A stretch of DNA of 64,000 nt, taken from positions 20,134,089 through 20,198,088 of the forward strand of contig JAJEKV010000005.1 of assembly GCA_021234155.1 (NCBI GenBank). Reading direction: 5' to 3'. Of this stretch, positions 21,018 to 31,575 are shown piece by piece. A model generated the notes under the pieces. That model was not told where the DNA came from and did no database searches. It worked only from the letters and a program-made list of their open reading frames with translations. The DNA comes from Isoetes taiwanensis. Taxonomy: Eukaryota; Streptophyta; Lycopodiopsida; Isoetales; Isoetaceae. Numbering within the stretch: position 1 is the first letter of the stretch; every line of letters begins with the position of its first letter. A program made the position numbers and the translations under genes.

Positions 21018-22680
21018 ATGGAAAGCATCAGAATGGGCGAAGTAGTGACAGTAGAAGATTTTGTGGAAATGCATGGATTGTCGGATGATGGACTAATTCC
21101 GGCTCTAAAAATGAAATATTTGGAGAAAAAAATCACCAAAGAAGATTGGCTATCGGTTTGGAGAGAGGAGATAAATTCGGAACCACAAGATAAAAATATC
21201 ATTTGTACGACCACATCCGAAAGAACAATTACAAACATTGATAAAAAAGCTTTTATCGAGTGAGGGATTATGCAATAATGAGGTCGAAAACAAATAGCCT
21301 ATGCTTTTGCATGGGAAAATTGCATATCCGCACAAAAAATCTTGAAAAGCACAAGGTAAATTGGGCTGCTGCTGGAGCTCAAATTATGAAATACAGGAGG
21401 TGTAGGAAGTCTGAATCATTGGAACCAAAAAATACAGAGAAGAAGACGGTAGAAGCTGAAGGGGAAAAGAAGTTGGCAGTGGAATCTTTTATTTTGAACA
21501 CAAAAATTTTACAGAATGTATAACTGATCGAGAATGAGATCACCAGAATTTCTAGTGAGAGAGAAGCTTGTGCATTGGAGTTGAATGACATCCTTGTCAC
21601 ATTGGCGTGAGAGGATCTCAAACCGTGCTTTAAGTGGCAATGTGGCAGAAGCAAACAATAATATTGAGCAAATGAAAAAGAATTAGAACTCAAAAAATCT
21701 TTGCAGGTAACTCCAGAGTTAGAGAAAGACATTGCTGAGCTTGAAACAAGTATTATGCTTGAGACCTATGCAGCAAAAAAAATGGCAAGTTACGGAAGGT
21801 CAATCCAAACACAAAGATCAAGAAGGGATGAATTGCAAGGTGAACTTCACATGAAGGATGCTAACCTCTCAATACTGAGATCAAACCTCAAAAACTTGGA
21901 AGAACTGAAAGGTATGAAATTTTCACCAATTAGAGTCAATGCAGTTAGTAGAGACTTACCTGTGCTATTTGAGGACGCTTGTGCTGCATGTGGATTAGCA
22001 TTCTCCAAAGAATTACTGAGTTTATCAAGTAAAACTAAAATGTGATCATGAGTATCACTTAATGTGCAATGCTTTGTTGGCTAAAGGTAAATGCATTGTT
22101 TGCACTTCATCTATCGGGCGGCGCTTTTTTTTTAGAGCTTGGTATGACGATTGCGTGGATGAGACCGTGCTTGAAAATACAGGGATCACCTTCCATTGTA
22201 CATGATAGGATATCAACTCTTGGAAATCTTGCTCTGCTACCCTCAACTTCAAAATCTCCTTATAAGATTGGAGCAAATAATGTTATACTAACAGATGATG
22301 AGGGTGAAGCTGCTACAGAAAACCTTGGGAAGGTTGTTGAGGAGAAAGAAAATTCAGAGTCACATGAAGAGAGTGACACGAGATAGAAGTGGTGAAGGAA
22401 CATTCAAGAAAAGGAAATTTTCACCCAAATCAAAAAAGTGCACGAGTTCCAAAGAAACGAAAAGCAAAGATAAAGCAAGCGAGGAAAGGAGAAGCACCTA
22501 AGAGAACTTATCCATTCGTAGCAAGAAGAATCGAAAGATGCATTAGAGGCTGATGAGAATACAAGTTTAGAGTTGCAAAGAAACAACGATGAAGCACTTG
22601 TAGCACTTAATAATGTCTGCTATTTGGGAAAGCATCATCACGACAGTCAATCTAACGCCACTTCTTCTTTGTTGAAGTAG
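21018..22680 (+). pseudogene. Coiled-coil RING-H2 finger gene carried by the transposon
   Basis: Open pieces at 21,018-21,263, 21,260-21,523 and 21,701-22,045 make a basic, coiled-coil-like protein (ELEKDIAELETS, RRDELQGELHMKDANLS). The end reads CAACGLAF (21,990-22,013) and, after a one-base shift in an AAAA run at about 22,037-22,040, CDHEYHLMC and CIVC (to about 22,100). Together this is C-x2-C, C-x-H-x2-H-x2-C, C-x2-C, a full RING-H2 set. RING proteins usually act as ubiquitin E3 ligases. A Lys-rich tail with several stops follows to about 22,680. Function in the transposon is unknown; gene capture is possible. Confidence 0.55.
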
Positions 22681-23301
22681 AAGATCGGTCCAACTCCAAA
22701 AGAAGGTATTCTATTTCAAGCTATACTTGATGCTCAAATGACAAAAATGATTCTCGTCTCAATCAAGAGTCCGTTACATGAAAATTAGCTGGCCTTGATT
22801 CCATGCGAGGACAAATTGGAGATAATTCCATATCAATGAAAGGCAAAAGTTGTAGCCATTAGAAGGTATTTGAGTGTTCATTGTAGCCATTTGAGTGTTA
22901 TTAATAATAAAAATTTAAATTGCTTTGCAATGGTTGTTTGAATTTGTTTTGTTCTAATGTAGGTCCACATTTAAAGTCAAACAAATTTGATAATGAAAAG
23001 AGAAATCAAACATCATCAATAAAGTGAAGAAAAGGAGAGCAGAAAAGGAGAGTGAAACTATAGTTCAACCAACTATAGTTGAGCCAAATATAGTTGAGAC
23101 ATTTGAGACAAGTGTTGAGCCGACTTTTGTTCCACAAAATATAGTTTGAGAGGCAAATATAGTACAGCCCACAATGGTTCAACATTGTGTTGATACGATT
23201 GCCAAGACATTTGAAACAAGTGTTGAGCCGACAAGTTTGCCCGGCAAGTGTTGAGCAGCAGGTTCAACAAGTAAAGCAAAGACATATAGCGGAGAGATAT
23301 C

Positions 23302-23996
23302 ATGGTGAGTAGAAAGCTATTGATTATGGACCTCAATGGTGTTTTGGTTAAAACATATTCAAAGTCTGAAAAACTTGAAATACCGGCCCACACATTATAG
23401 AGTATACAAAAACAAGATAGTTTTATTCAGCCCCGGTGTTACAAAATTTTTAAACAAGGTAAGTGTTTACTATGACTTGGCGATATGGTCATCTATGACC
23501 GGTTTCAATACAAAGGAGGTGTTACGTGGTTGTGTCCATTACTTATACACGTTTTGTTTTTATTTGGGGACAAGAGTTTTGTGACAAAATGCCTTTCACG
23601 TTACCTGGACATGTTGACAAACCAGTTTTCATGAAACCTTTGGAAAAGGTGTACTGCCAATTTTCTCAATACACTGAAAGATGTATTTTGGTTGATGACT
23701 CAGTTTATAAGACATTCTTGTCTCCACCTTATACAACTGTTATTCCAGCAAGCATGAGGATTGAAGAATTTAAGTCAAGTTCAAGTTTGCTAGTGAATTC
23801 CATATTTCCATTGTTGTATCAACTTGCAATGGATGATTACTGGAAGACATTATTGAAGAGAGCACAATTTGTGGAGTTATTTGATATGGAGGTCGTGGAA
23901 ATTCTTGAGAGGTTGGATGCAGCAATATTAACAGTTCCTCAACAGGTTTCTTTTGATCTCTATTACTCTACATTTGTGAAGTGGCTGACTGAATAG
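23302..23996 (+). pseudogene. FCP1-like (NIF/HAD) phosphatase-domain gene carried by the transposon
   Basis: ATG at 23,302 gives MVSRKLLIMDLNGVLVK. After a frameshift near 23,390 comes KIVLFSPGVTKFLNK and YDLAIWSSMTGFNTKEVL. After a second shift near 23,530 comes FIWGQEFCDK, CILVDDSVYKTFLSPPYTT and a tail ending KWLTE. This is the domain order of FCP1-homology proteins, which dephosphorylate RNA polymerase II tails or other phosphoproteins. The catalytic DxDx(T/V) reads DLNGV, so the second Asp is Asn, as I recall for one plant subgroup. Repeated phrases TFETSVEPT lie upstream (23,100-23,240). A related fragment is at 4,783-5,288. Confidence 0.75.
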
Positions 23997-25111
23997 GCAG
24001 ATAGCAAGTTCATCAACAACTCTGCCTTGCAACACCTGAAACAATTTGTAAATAGTTAGGTGAAACAAATTGTAAATAGTCAACCCATGACCCGACCATT
24101 TTTGTTGTTCATGTAGGTCGGCCAATTTTGTATACATTTTGATATATCCTTTGGATCTGGATATACTTATTAAGTTATCAATGAATATTTTTATCTTCTT
24201 TGCACAATTGATGATTGGAAACTGTTATCAACTTGAAGGCAGGCTGCTCATTATTTGTTGGCATGTCTGCTCATCCATACTATACAAGTTGTCTTCCACC
24301 AAAGTCATGTCAAATTTGCAAATCCTAACGAGGTGGCTGTACACTGTGGCCAGTGGTTTGTCTAAAAGAAGTTGAAAACTTAATTCTCCTTCCAATTGTT
24401 TGTAATAGTAGCCAGAAAGTATGACCTCACCAATTCCAAAAACACCCGCCCCACCATCTTCATAATCATATAGTAATGTGTTCTTTGTCTCAATACATTT
24501 CAGGACATAAAAGTCTACACCTTCAACATTGTCTTCTTCTGCATTCACTGCAAAATTGTCCCCTACTTCTACATTAGAGCTGATCAGATCATGGTCACCA
24601 TCATCTTCACTATCAGTCTCCTCGTCTTCAGACACAACCTCATTGTCAGGAATTTCCTGCAGTTGTGCTCTTTTTGGGACCAACTCATTTGTCTCCCAAC
24701 CTTCTATACGAGATTTAGTGCTACAGGAGTCCCATTTCCTCGGCGGGCAAGACATGCAAAAACATGACAAAGGTCTATGCTAGCTTCAAAGGATTTTCTC
24801 TATCAAAAGGCCCCGATGCAATGAATTTTAGTTGTCCCTTTGAGGGTCCGAGCATCATACCTTTCTCTCGATCTATCTATACTATGAGGGTCAATTTCCC
24901 AAAAGTACTGCGCAGGCAACAATTAATCAAGTCTTTGTAAGTGCTTAATCTGGCTGTAAAGTGTTGTGCAGTAAGTAAACATTCCAATAACAAAAAAAGT
25001 TCAAAATGTTATATTTGTACATAAATGGCCTTCAACATGTATAAAACTAGTAAAGTATCACCAAACATACATAAAAATCATGCACAATAATTATTATAGA
25101 GTACAGGTCTA

Positions 25112-25162
25112 AATGCTTCAAGTGCTTCAAGTGCTTCAAGTGCTACAAGTGCTACAAGTGCA
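25112..25162. repeat. Short 10-bp tandem repeat
   Basis: About five units of CAAGTGCT(T/A) within the nested transposon, between transposase pieces. Confidence 0.8.
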
Positions 25163-26142
25163 GTACTTACCTGTGTATATCGGAATCAGATGAGTTGTTG
25201 GTAAAGAATTCATTTAAAAATCGAACGACATCTGCAAAGACAATCGAGTTTTCTCCCATTATACTTCAGCTTGTTCCTTTGTGAGAAATCTTTTTACCAC
25301 TGCTCCTTGGCCATCATGCTCAGCTTTTCCATGCGAGCTGACAAATAAATTCCAAATAATCTCCTTCCCAAGATCTCTGTACCATCTACTCAAGAAATAG
25401 AATGGTCTTGCAGACTTAAATTGAGATGAATCTGACTATACGTAATGCTTGGAATATTGAATACCATTTAACTCCAACCAAGTGGCATGTTTTAAGAGGC
25501 AATGTTGTACAAATTCAGTGTCACGAGACTTCTCATCTGAAATATAGAAGTGACACTCTTTTATAATTTCTCTGTTATCATCTTTTTGCTTCATATCTTT
25601 TCTTTTCTTCTTGATGTCATTGCTATCCACCTCTTGTTTCCTTCCAAACCTGTAAGTGATATGAACTAAAATGGATACCTGGTCAGTGTGCCAATGACAT
25701 GATTGCGCTTCCTGCTGAACTTTGAAACCATATTTTTCTGCAAAGTCAATTACAGAAACTATTGTGTCTTCTCCAAAACTTGCCAAACATTGTCTGAATT
25801 GTTTTGCTTGCCAATGAGCTTTGTAGTTGTGTGGCACAAATGCTGCCATTGTTTTTCTTGCATGTTCCTGAAATTCAAAAGGGGTACTAGTCTTGTAGGC
25901 CAATCTTGTAACTTTAGTTGGTTTCTTCTTAGGGTTTCTCTTAGAAACAGCTTCTTGCTGCAAGTAGTAGAATCAACAAATTAGTATAAATGATGTGATC
26001 CTTCTAACACAAACTCAACTCTAACTTTTTTTCAAAACTTTCCAATCCACCGGTGTTCTAATGATTTACTTGTTTCCCTTGGACACTTTGGAATCCTCAG
26101 TATAAAGTGGATTAGAGAAAGTACTGTAAGAGAATATTGAAG

Positions 26143-26242
26143 CTAGATATCATAGAAATGAAAAGTTAAACAATATATATGACATATGTTATCTAGATAT
26201 CATAGAAATGAAAAGTTAAACAATATACATGAGCTATGTTAA
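26143..26242. repeat. 50-bp tandem duplication
   Basis: CTAGATATCATAGAAATG starts copies at 26,143 and 26,193, in a gap between transposase pieces. Confidence 0.85.
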
Positions 26243-27760
26243 TAACTTACCTCTTGAGACCACATTTCTTGCAGGTCTGCATCAAACATGCATGTTTGTG
26301 CCATTCATCTGCTTCTACTTTGGGGCATACCACATTTCTCCAATACTCACTTGTAGATTTGAAAATATTGTCCTTAGCATTGCATGTTGGACCTGGACCA
26401 CATACCCTGCATGCGCATTTGCAATCTTTGTGCACACCATAAGGATCAGACCTCATGTTATTAATTGCCCGCATGACAAAATCAAGGTGCATGTGGTAAT
26501 CGGCGTGATAGAAGTCTCTTTTCTTGCAATCTCCTAATATAGCTTGGTTTAAGCTTCTCAAAGGTTTGCTGGCATATATTGATCTCAAGATACTCTTTCT
26601 GAATTGAAGATAAAATCGCAAATCGATCATAACACGATTCAAAGAACAATATCATGCAAAATACGAAAAAAAAAAAAAGAGGCGTAATGTGCTTACTTGT
26701 GTCACCTCCAAAAAATGAATAGGATGGTCAATCTTTTCACCGTTGCACTAACATGTTTTCTCCGTGTTTTTTATATGGTGAGATCCTAGTATTCTCATCC
26801 CAAAAATTCTTTATCTTACCTATTGCTTCATCCGAAAGTGCATCGACCTTTTTCTCCTCAAACATTGACCAGGGGACCGCATCAAATTATGCATACACAT
26901 CGCCTCTCAAAATGCTCTTGCCACGGTTCTTCTTGGAATAGATAGAAGCCTTGCTATTGCTGATTGATTCACTCCCTTTGTTGAAGATGCAGCCCATTTG
27001 CGGTATAATCCTTTTTTGCTTGAAGAACATCAAGATTTCTATCATATTTTTGAGCTTGAAAAGTCTCTTTCACATTCAAAATTAAATCCCTCATAAGGGC
27101 ATTTTCTTTTGGATCTCTACATCAACATCGAAAGGAAGATGTTTAATCTTCTTGAAGAATCTCGATGCTAACTTCCCTTTGTCCACATTCGAGGCAAAAG
27201 TATTTGTAATTTCATTGAAATAATCTTCCAAATTCTTCGACAATTCCTCGTAATCTTCTTTCACTCAAAACACCACAATCTTTGGTATTGGAAGGAGGAT
27301 TATTTTCCTTCTCTCTCTCTCTTTCCTTTCTCGGGATTTTCTTCTATTTTCAGCTTGAATTTGCAAGAAAATCCTTCTTCTAGTTGAATCGATGCTTTTG
27401 GGGAGCTTTCCATTGAAATTCACGAGACAGATTTCACGACTTCAATTACAATTCCAAATTGAAAATTCAATTGAAACAATGCAAAATTCTGTTCGAATTG
27501 TATGAATTGGTATTGCAATTCTCTAATTGCAATTCAATTCTGATTTCTCCCGCCAACCACTAAAGGAAACTCCAACCATCCTCCCGCCAACGGAGTTCCC
27601 GCCTTTTGGAGATCCTAGTCACCGATCCCCGCCATTCGAATTGCATATACTATTCTTGGTGCATGCCAATTCTGTTTTAATTCAGTTGGACGTCACACGA
27701 CTAAGGAGGTACTAAGCGGTTTCAGCACATAAAGCACATGTCCGGACAGTGCTTTTTGTA

Positions 27761-27782
27761 CACCACTATAGAATTTACACCC
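27761..27782 (-). repeat. Right terminal inverted repeat
   Basis: Reverse complement of 20,797-20,818 with one mismatch; followed by ACCT at 27,783-27,786. Confidence 0.9.
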
Positions 27783-28865
27783 ACCTGCAGACCCACAGGA
27801 TCGCTCCTCTGCTTGGGCTAGGTATCACAAGCCTTGCCCCCATCATCATCAACGGCCGAGTACCGCCCCCCGAGTGACATCCGTAACCTCCCAAATGCGG
27901 GGTCGAGGAGTCTGGTAGCGATGAGTTGCTGCACCTTCTGTGGCAACAACCAGATCTGGATGAGTTTATCGATCGGGAGGCTTCCAACTTCCCAATCAAT
28001 GTAAGAGAAGCCGACACTTACACCGGGGAGTCGACTTCAGATATTCAGGCATATAGCAGCATCCGGCAATTGATGACAGCTCGGGATCTGGCTTTCGAAG
28101 AGGAATTCTACGCTATCCAAGAACGGATGGGGATCTACGGCAAGACCACAAATATTTTGATGCCGAGTGTTGTGACACCAGCTTCCACGGGTGTCTAGAG
28201 AAGAGGCGAGATCAACCTGACAGGCCTAGCATCAACAATAAGGGACCACAGAGACCTGATGGAGGTGCACGTGGATGAATATGCAGGAAGACATAGAGCT
28301 AATGTCCGACCCGACGAAGAATCAACAGCAACGGGCAGGGGCAAATCCCTAAGGTATTAGCTTCCTCTGCTGTTGGACGGGAGAATAGCGGTCATCCACC
28401 GCAAATTCAGCCAAGGGGCGAAGAAGGAGTATTCATGCTCATCGCACTCTCAGGCTTTGGTAGGCATGCTCAGCTAATTCCAACAGTTGACCACATTATC
28501 CTAGTCAAGAGAACAATGGCACTGGATATCTTTGACTTCGCGGTACCCTACCGACGGCAGGGAAGATTAGCAGTGACCGCGGCCTACACTTCCGACCGCA
28601 GGGTGGAAGACTTGGTGATAGCCTTGCAGGGCAGAACACCAACGAACATCCTCAGGAACTTGGGACGCTCGGTAGGAACGGCCCAGGTTAAGAAGTTCCT
28701 TGAGGATAACCCATCCCGCCGGCGATTCCAAGAATAATTAGACTCTTGATCCCGGAAGCATTGTAACTAAGTTTTCTATATATATAAATACATTTTGTTT
28801 GGCATTCTAAATGTTTTGTTGATGTATTTTGCTTCCACAACTATATCAGCAAACACATATAATGC

Positions 28866-28871
28866 AATAAA
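28866..28871 (+). terminator. Polyadenylation signal candidate of cassette B
   Basis: AATAAA 128 bp after the ORF B stop, just before the gag splice acceptor. Confidence 0.35.
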
Positions 28872-28880
28872 ACAAACAAA

Positions 28881-28916
28881 GCTAACCGTAAGGCTATGAC
28901 CTACTTGTGTATGCAG
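28881..28916 (+). other. Splice acceptor before gag
   Basis: A branch-like GCTAACC (28,881) and CTACTTGTGTATGCAG ending at 28,916. A phase-1 donor in the LTR (16,470) joined here gives the gag frame exactly. Confidence 0.45.
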
Positions 28917-29830
28917 CTAGAGATCCAAGAGCAGCTGAGCAAGACCGATGAGTCCATAGAGATGATGAGACTCCGGCCAGACAGCACATAGCAAGGAACC
29001 TGTATGAAGAATTCGGTCCCATGACTCCCGAAGATGAGATGTCGCAGATGAGATCGGACCTTCAAGAAATAAAGGCCCTATTGGCAGCACAAGCAGCAGT
29101 TGGCCCAGACCACAACGTCCAGTTACCACAAGCACCACCACGAAAGACGGGAGAGGATAAGAAGAAGAGCAAGAGAAGGAGGTCCCCTAGCACGGACTCC
29201 TCCGACACAAGCTCACAATCGGACTCCCACTCCGAGGAAGAGGTGGAAGAGGTGTAGGACCGTAGGGATGGCAGACTCAGGGACACATGGACCTCAGCTT
29301 ACCAGAAGAAAGTAGACTCCGCACTGAGCAATGTGTGGAAGGCAAGAAAGCTCGAACAGTTCTCAGGTGACAGTCGGTCAGGCATGGAGGCAGAGGTCTG
29401 GCTGGATGAGATGAGGGAATATGGGAATGCATACGGAATGAAGGACAAAGACAAAGGCAGGGTGGCTACAACACACTTGAAGGGAGCAGCCAGGATATGG
29501 TGGAAGGGATATGCTAAGGCACATGGATTGAGCAGGGACAGCTGCAGATTCAAGAAGTTCGCTAAAGCATTCAAGCATCACTCTGTGCCAAGGGAGCACA
29601 AATACCACATGATGCAGCAATTCTATCGGCTAGAGCAGGGCCACAAATCCGTGCAGAAAATACACGGAAGAGTTCATGAAACTGAGGCTTTATGTGCCGA
29701 AGCTGAGTGAACGCCATGCAGTGGAAGGATACATCGAGGGATTAAGCGATGAGATAAGGAAGCTGGTAAGAGCAATTAATCCTCGAAGAGTATCAGAAGC
29801 GGAATCGAAAGCGTCACCCGACTGAAGGAT
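28917..29830 (+). pseudogene. gag: gag (Retrotrans_gag-type capsid)
   Basis: From 28,917 the frame reads ARDPRAAEQDR, then one stop, then MTPEDEMSQMRSDLQEIKAL and a Ser/Asp/Lys-rich stretch (RRRSPSTDSSDTSS). The capsid homology region follows: LEQFSGDS, AEVWLDEMREYGNAYG, ATTHLKGAARIWWKGYAK, FKKFAKAFKHHSVP, YRLEQGHKSVQKI and, after a frameshift near 29,670, EFMKLRLYVPKLSERHAVEG. Gag forms the virus-like particle. Stops at 28,950 and 29,255 and later shifts kill this copy. I could not confirm a CCHC knuckle. Confidence 0.85.
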
Positions 29831-30143
29831 CCGCCCCCTCAAAACATGTAAAACAAAAGCAGATATTACTAGGATAAGGGCAAAGCATCGGGGAGTTATA
29901 GCCCTAGGGCAGCTAGTTCGGGACCAGCAAAGGCCCCATACAGTGACAGTTATGGGAGGCAGCAGGAAAAGACACAGGTATCCTTCAAGGATAAACCGCA
30001 GCAAGAAGGATCAAACTATTCGAAAGCAGTGCGATCCTTTTTGTAAGCAATACCTAAGGAGAAGAGGTAGGAGTGCATTGAGAAACGGCTCGCTTCAAAA
30101 AAAGCCACCCAGCCCCGTAACAAAGAACCCCCTTTTGTCATGA

Positions 30144-30420
30144 ATGCGCATTAGCGAGATGGGTGGATGGGAGACTCCCTCGACGACGACGGGGGAAGCA
30201 CGCTACTTCATTCAGGGTGAGTGTCACATCTTTGCAGCCCTAGATTCAGACCAAGCAGAAAATCAGTATCAGGTAATCTCCACAGTAAGGAAGGCCAAGG
30301 CCAAGTCCTTTATAGTCCTGATAGATAGGGGAAGCATCCACAACTTTGAAGTCGTTGAAGTCAAAGCCGTTGAAGTCAAAGCCAAGACCCGTGGTGCTAG
30401 CAAGCGGGGGCAGTGAGACA
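30144..30420 (+). pseudogene. Retrotransposon aspartic protease
   Basis: KAKSFIVLIDRGSIHNF (about 30,297-30,348) matches the retropepsin active-site pattern vLID(S/T)GSxHNF, with Arg where Ser or Thr is needed (DRG). A tandem VEVKAVEVKAK follows. The protease would cut the Gag-Pol polyprotein; this copy should be inactive. Confidence 0.7.
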
Positions 30421-31249
30421 CACGGCAGGCAAGAGGATAAATTTTGATATTGATTTGCCAGGGATCAACATCCAAATGGGAGCTGAAGTGATGAACATCG
30501 GGAAGTATGATTTAATCATCGGCATGGAGTACCTCGCCCCAGCAAAGGCCATCATCAACTGTGGAAACCGTAAAGTGACCTTGACGGCGCCCAACGGCAA
30601 GATCATAGAAATTGCAGGTAAGGGAGTTGTTCCTATCATGCAATGTATGTCTAGTAAGCAGCTGGTCAAGTGCATAAAGAGCGAGCAGGTAGCCTATGTC
30701 TTCAAGCTTCAGATCGAAGAGCCCGAGTCAGAAGAAAGCAAGGAAGATAAGGTGCTCAGCAAATTACCAAAGCAGATAGCTAAGTTGGTAAAGGAGTTCC
30801 ATGATCTCTTCCCAGACGAGATCAAGCAGCTTCCTCCTTATAGGGGAGTCGAGTGTGAGATAGCACTCGAACTAGGTACGAAGCCGACAAGCAAAGCACC
30901 GTACAGGATGACGATGCAAGAGCTAGCCGAGTTGAAGAAGCAATTGCAGGAGTTGCTTGACCTAGGGTTCATTAGACTTAGCGTCTCACCATTTGGGGCA
31001 CCCATCATTTTTGTGAAGAAGAAGGATGGCAGCTTGAGGATGTGCATAGATTACAGGCAGTTAAACAAGCACACCATCAAGAATAAGTATGCACTCCCGA
31101 GATCGGACGATCTGATGGATCAGCTCCAAGGCGCGAAGGTTTTCTCCAAGATAGACTTGAGGTCAGGGTACCATCAGATCAGGATTAAAGAAGAAGACGT
31201 CCACAAAACAACGTTCAGGATCAGGTATGGGCATTACGAATTCACCTAA
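30413..31249 (+). pseudogene. pol: Reverse transcriptase, N-terminal half (catalytic YxDD region deleted)
   Basis: An uninterrupted 278-codon frame. It starts with the protease-RT linker ([17 protein letters not shown]), then RT blocks [54 protein letters not shown] and [16 protein letters not shown] with the first catalytic Asp. It stops at RYGHYEFT, just before where VMPFGL and YVDD should come. At 31,262 the sequence jumps to the RNase H part, so roughly 500-600 bp are missing. RT copies the element's RNA into DNA; this copy cannot. Confidence 0.95.
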
Positions 31250-31261
31250 TTCACCGTAATG

Positions 31262-31575
31262 CCGTAACTTTTGCAGGAAGAGCGGGTAGTAGATTATGAC
31301 TCTCGGAAGATGAACGACGCCGAAACGCGCTACCCGACTCATGACCAAGAGTTGCTTGCAGTTGTCAGAGCACTAAGAATTTGGAGGCACTACCTGTTGG
31401 GAAGGAAGTTCTAGCTGGATACGGATCATCAGAGCCTCCAATACGTGTTCACGCAACCACATCTCAACCTGAGGCAGCGAAGATGGATGGAGTTCCTCGA
31501 AGAATATGATTTTGTTATAGTTTATAAGCCGGGGAAGCTCAATGTGGTAGCAGATGCGCTTTCAAGGCATCCTCT
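31262..31575 (+). pseudogene. pol: RNase H and connection region
   Basis: ERVVDYDSRKMNDAETRYPT, HDQELLAVVRALRIWRHYLL, then a stop, LDTDHQSLQYVF, NLRQRRWMEFLEEYDFVIVY and KPGKLNVVADALSRHP. This is the standard Ty3 RNase H, which removes RNA from cDNA hybrids. One internal TAG lies at about 31,412. Confidence 0.9.

Larger units (their letters stand above)
24228..27400 (-). pseudogene. Transposase-like protein of the nested element (zinc-binding domain and DFAE...HW motif)
   Basis: On the minus strand, pieces follow in order. N-terminus (27,400-26,750) ends KNFWDENTRISPYKKH. A Cys/His region (26,642-26,247) has HKDCKCACRVCGPGPTC, CPKVEADEWHKHACLMQTC and KKCG. A core (25,963-25,436) has DFAEKYGFKVQQEAQSCHW, HTDQVSILVHITYRFG, HFYISDEKSRDTEFVQHCLL. 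A C-terminus (24,770-24,228) has EVGDNFAVNAEEDNVEGVDF. The core looks like an RNase-H-type catalytic domain with the first acid in DFAE. I recall similar proteins in cnidarian and mollusc repeats; unverified. Stops and gaps separate the pieces; some gaps may be introns, since several edges look like splice sites. Confidence 0.65.
20797..27782. mobile_element. Nested DNA transposon with GGG-starting inverted repeats (Sola-like candidate)
   Basis: The ends are inverted copies: GGGTGTAAATTCTATA-T-TGGTG at 20,797 and, reversed, GGGTGTAAATTCTATA-G-TGGTG ending at 27,782. A 4-bp duplication ACCT flanks both, and excision restores ORF B of the host retrotransposon in frame. Inside are a minus-strand transposase-like gene (24,228-27,400) and plus-strand RING and FCP1-like genes (21,018-23,996). 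A 4-bp duplication, GGG ends and a Cys-rich transposase fit what I recall of the Sola superfamily, but that assignment is tentative. Confidence 0.85.
20210..28737 (+). pseudogene. ORF B: unrecognised retrotransposon protein, split by the nested transposon
   Basis: The first part (20,210-20,796) starts MATTDFRRWYSASAHVAEAD, about 140 residues of mixed helix-like sequence followed by an acidic stretch (EDEELNSDDEDYVE). Removing 20,797-27,786 (6990 bp, a multiple of three) keeps the frame. The frame then runs on through 28,357 with stops at 27,875, 27,884 and 28,196, and after one frameshift near 28,430 to 28,737 (ending SRRRFQE). The whole is about 512 codons. I recognise no family: not gag, envelope, or any histone I could align. 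The acidic region could suit a partner for the basic H3-like protein, which is speculation. AATAAA follows at 28,866. Confidence 0.6.
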
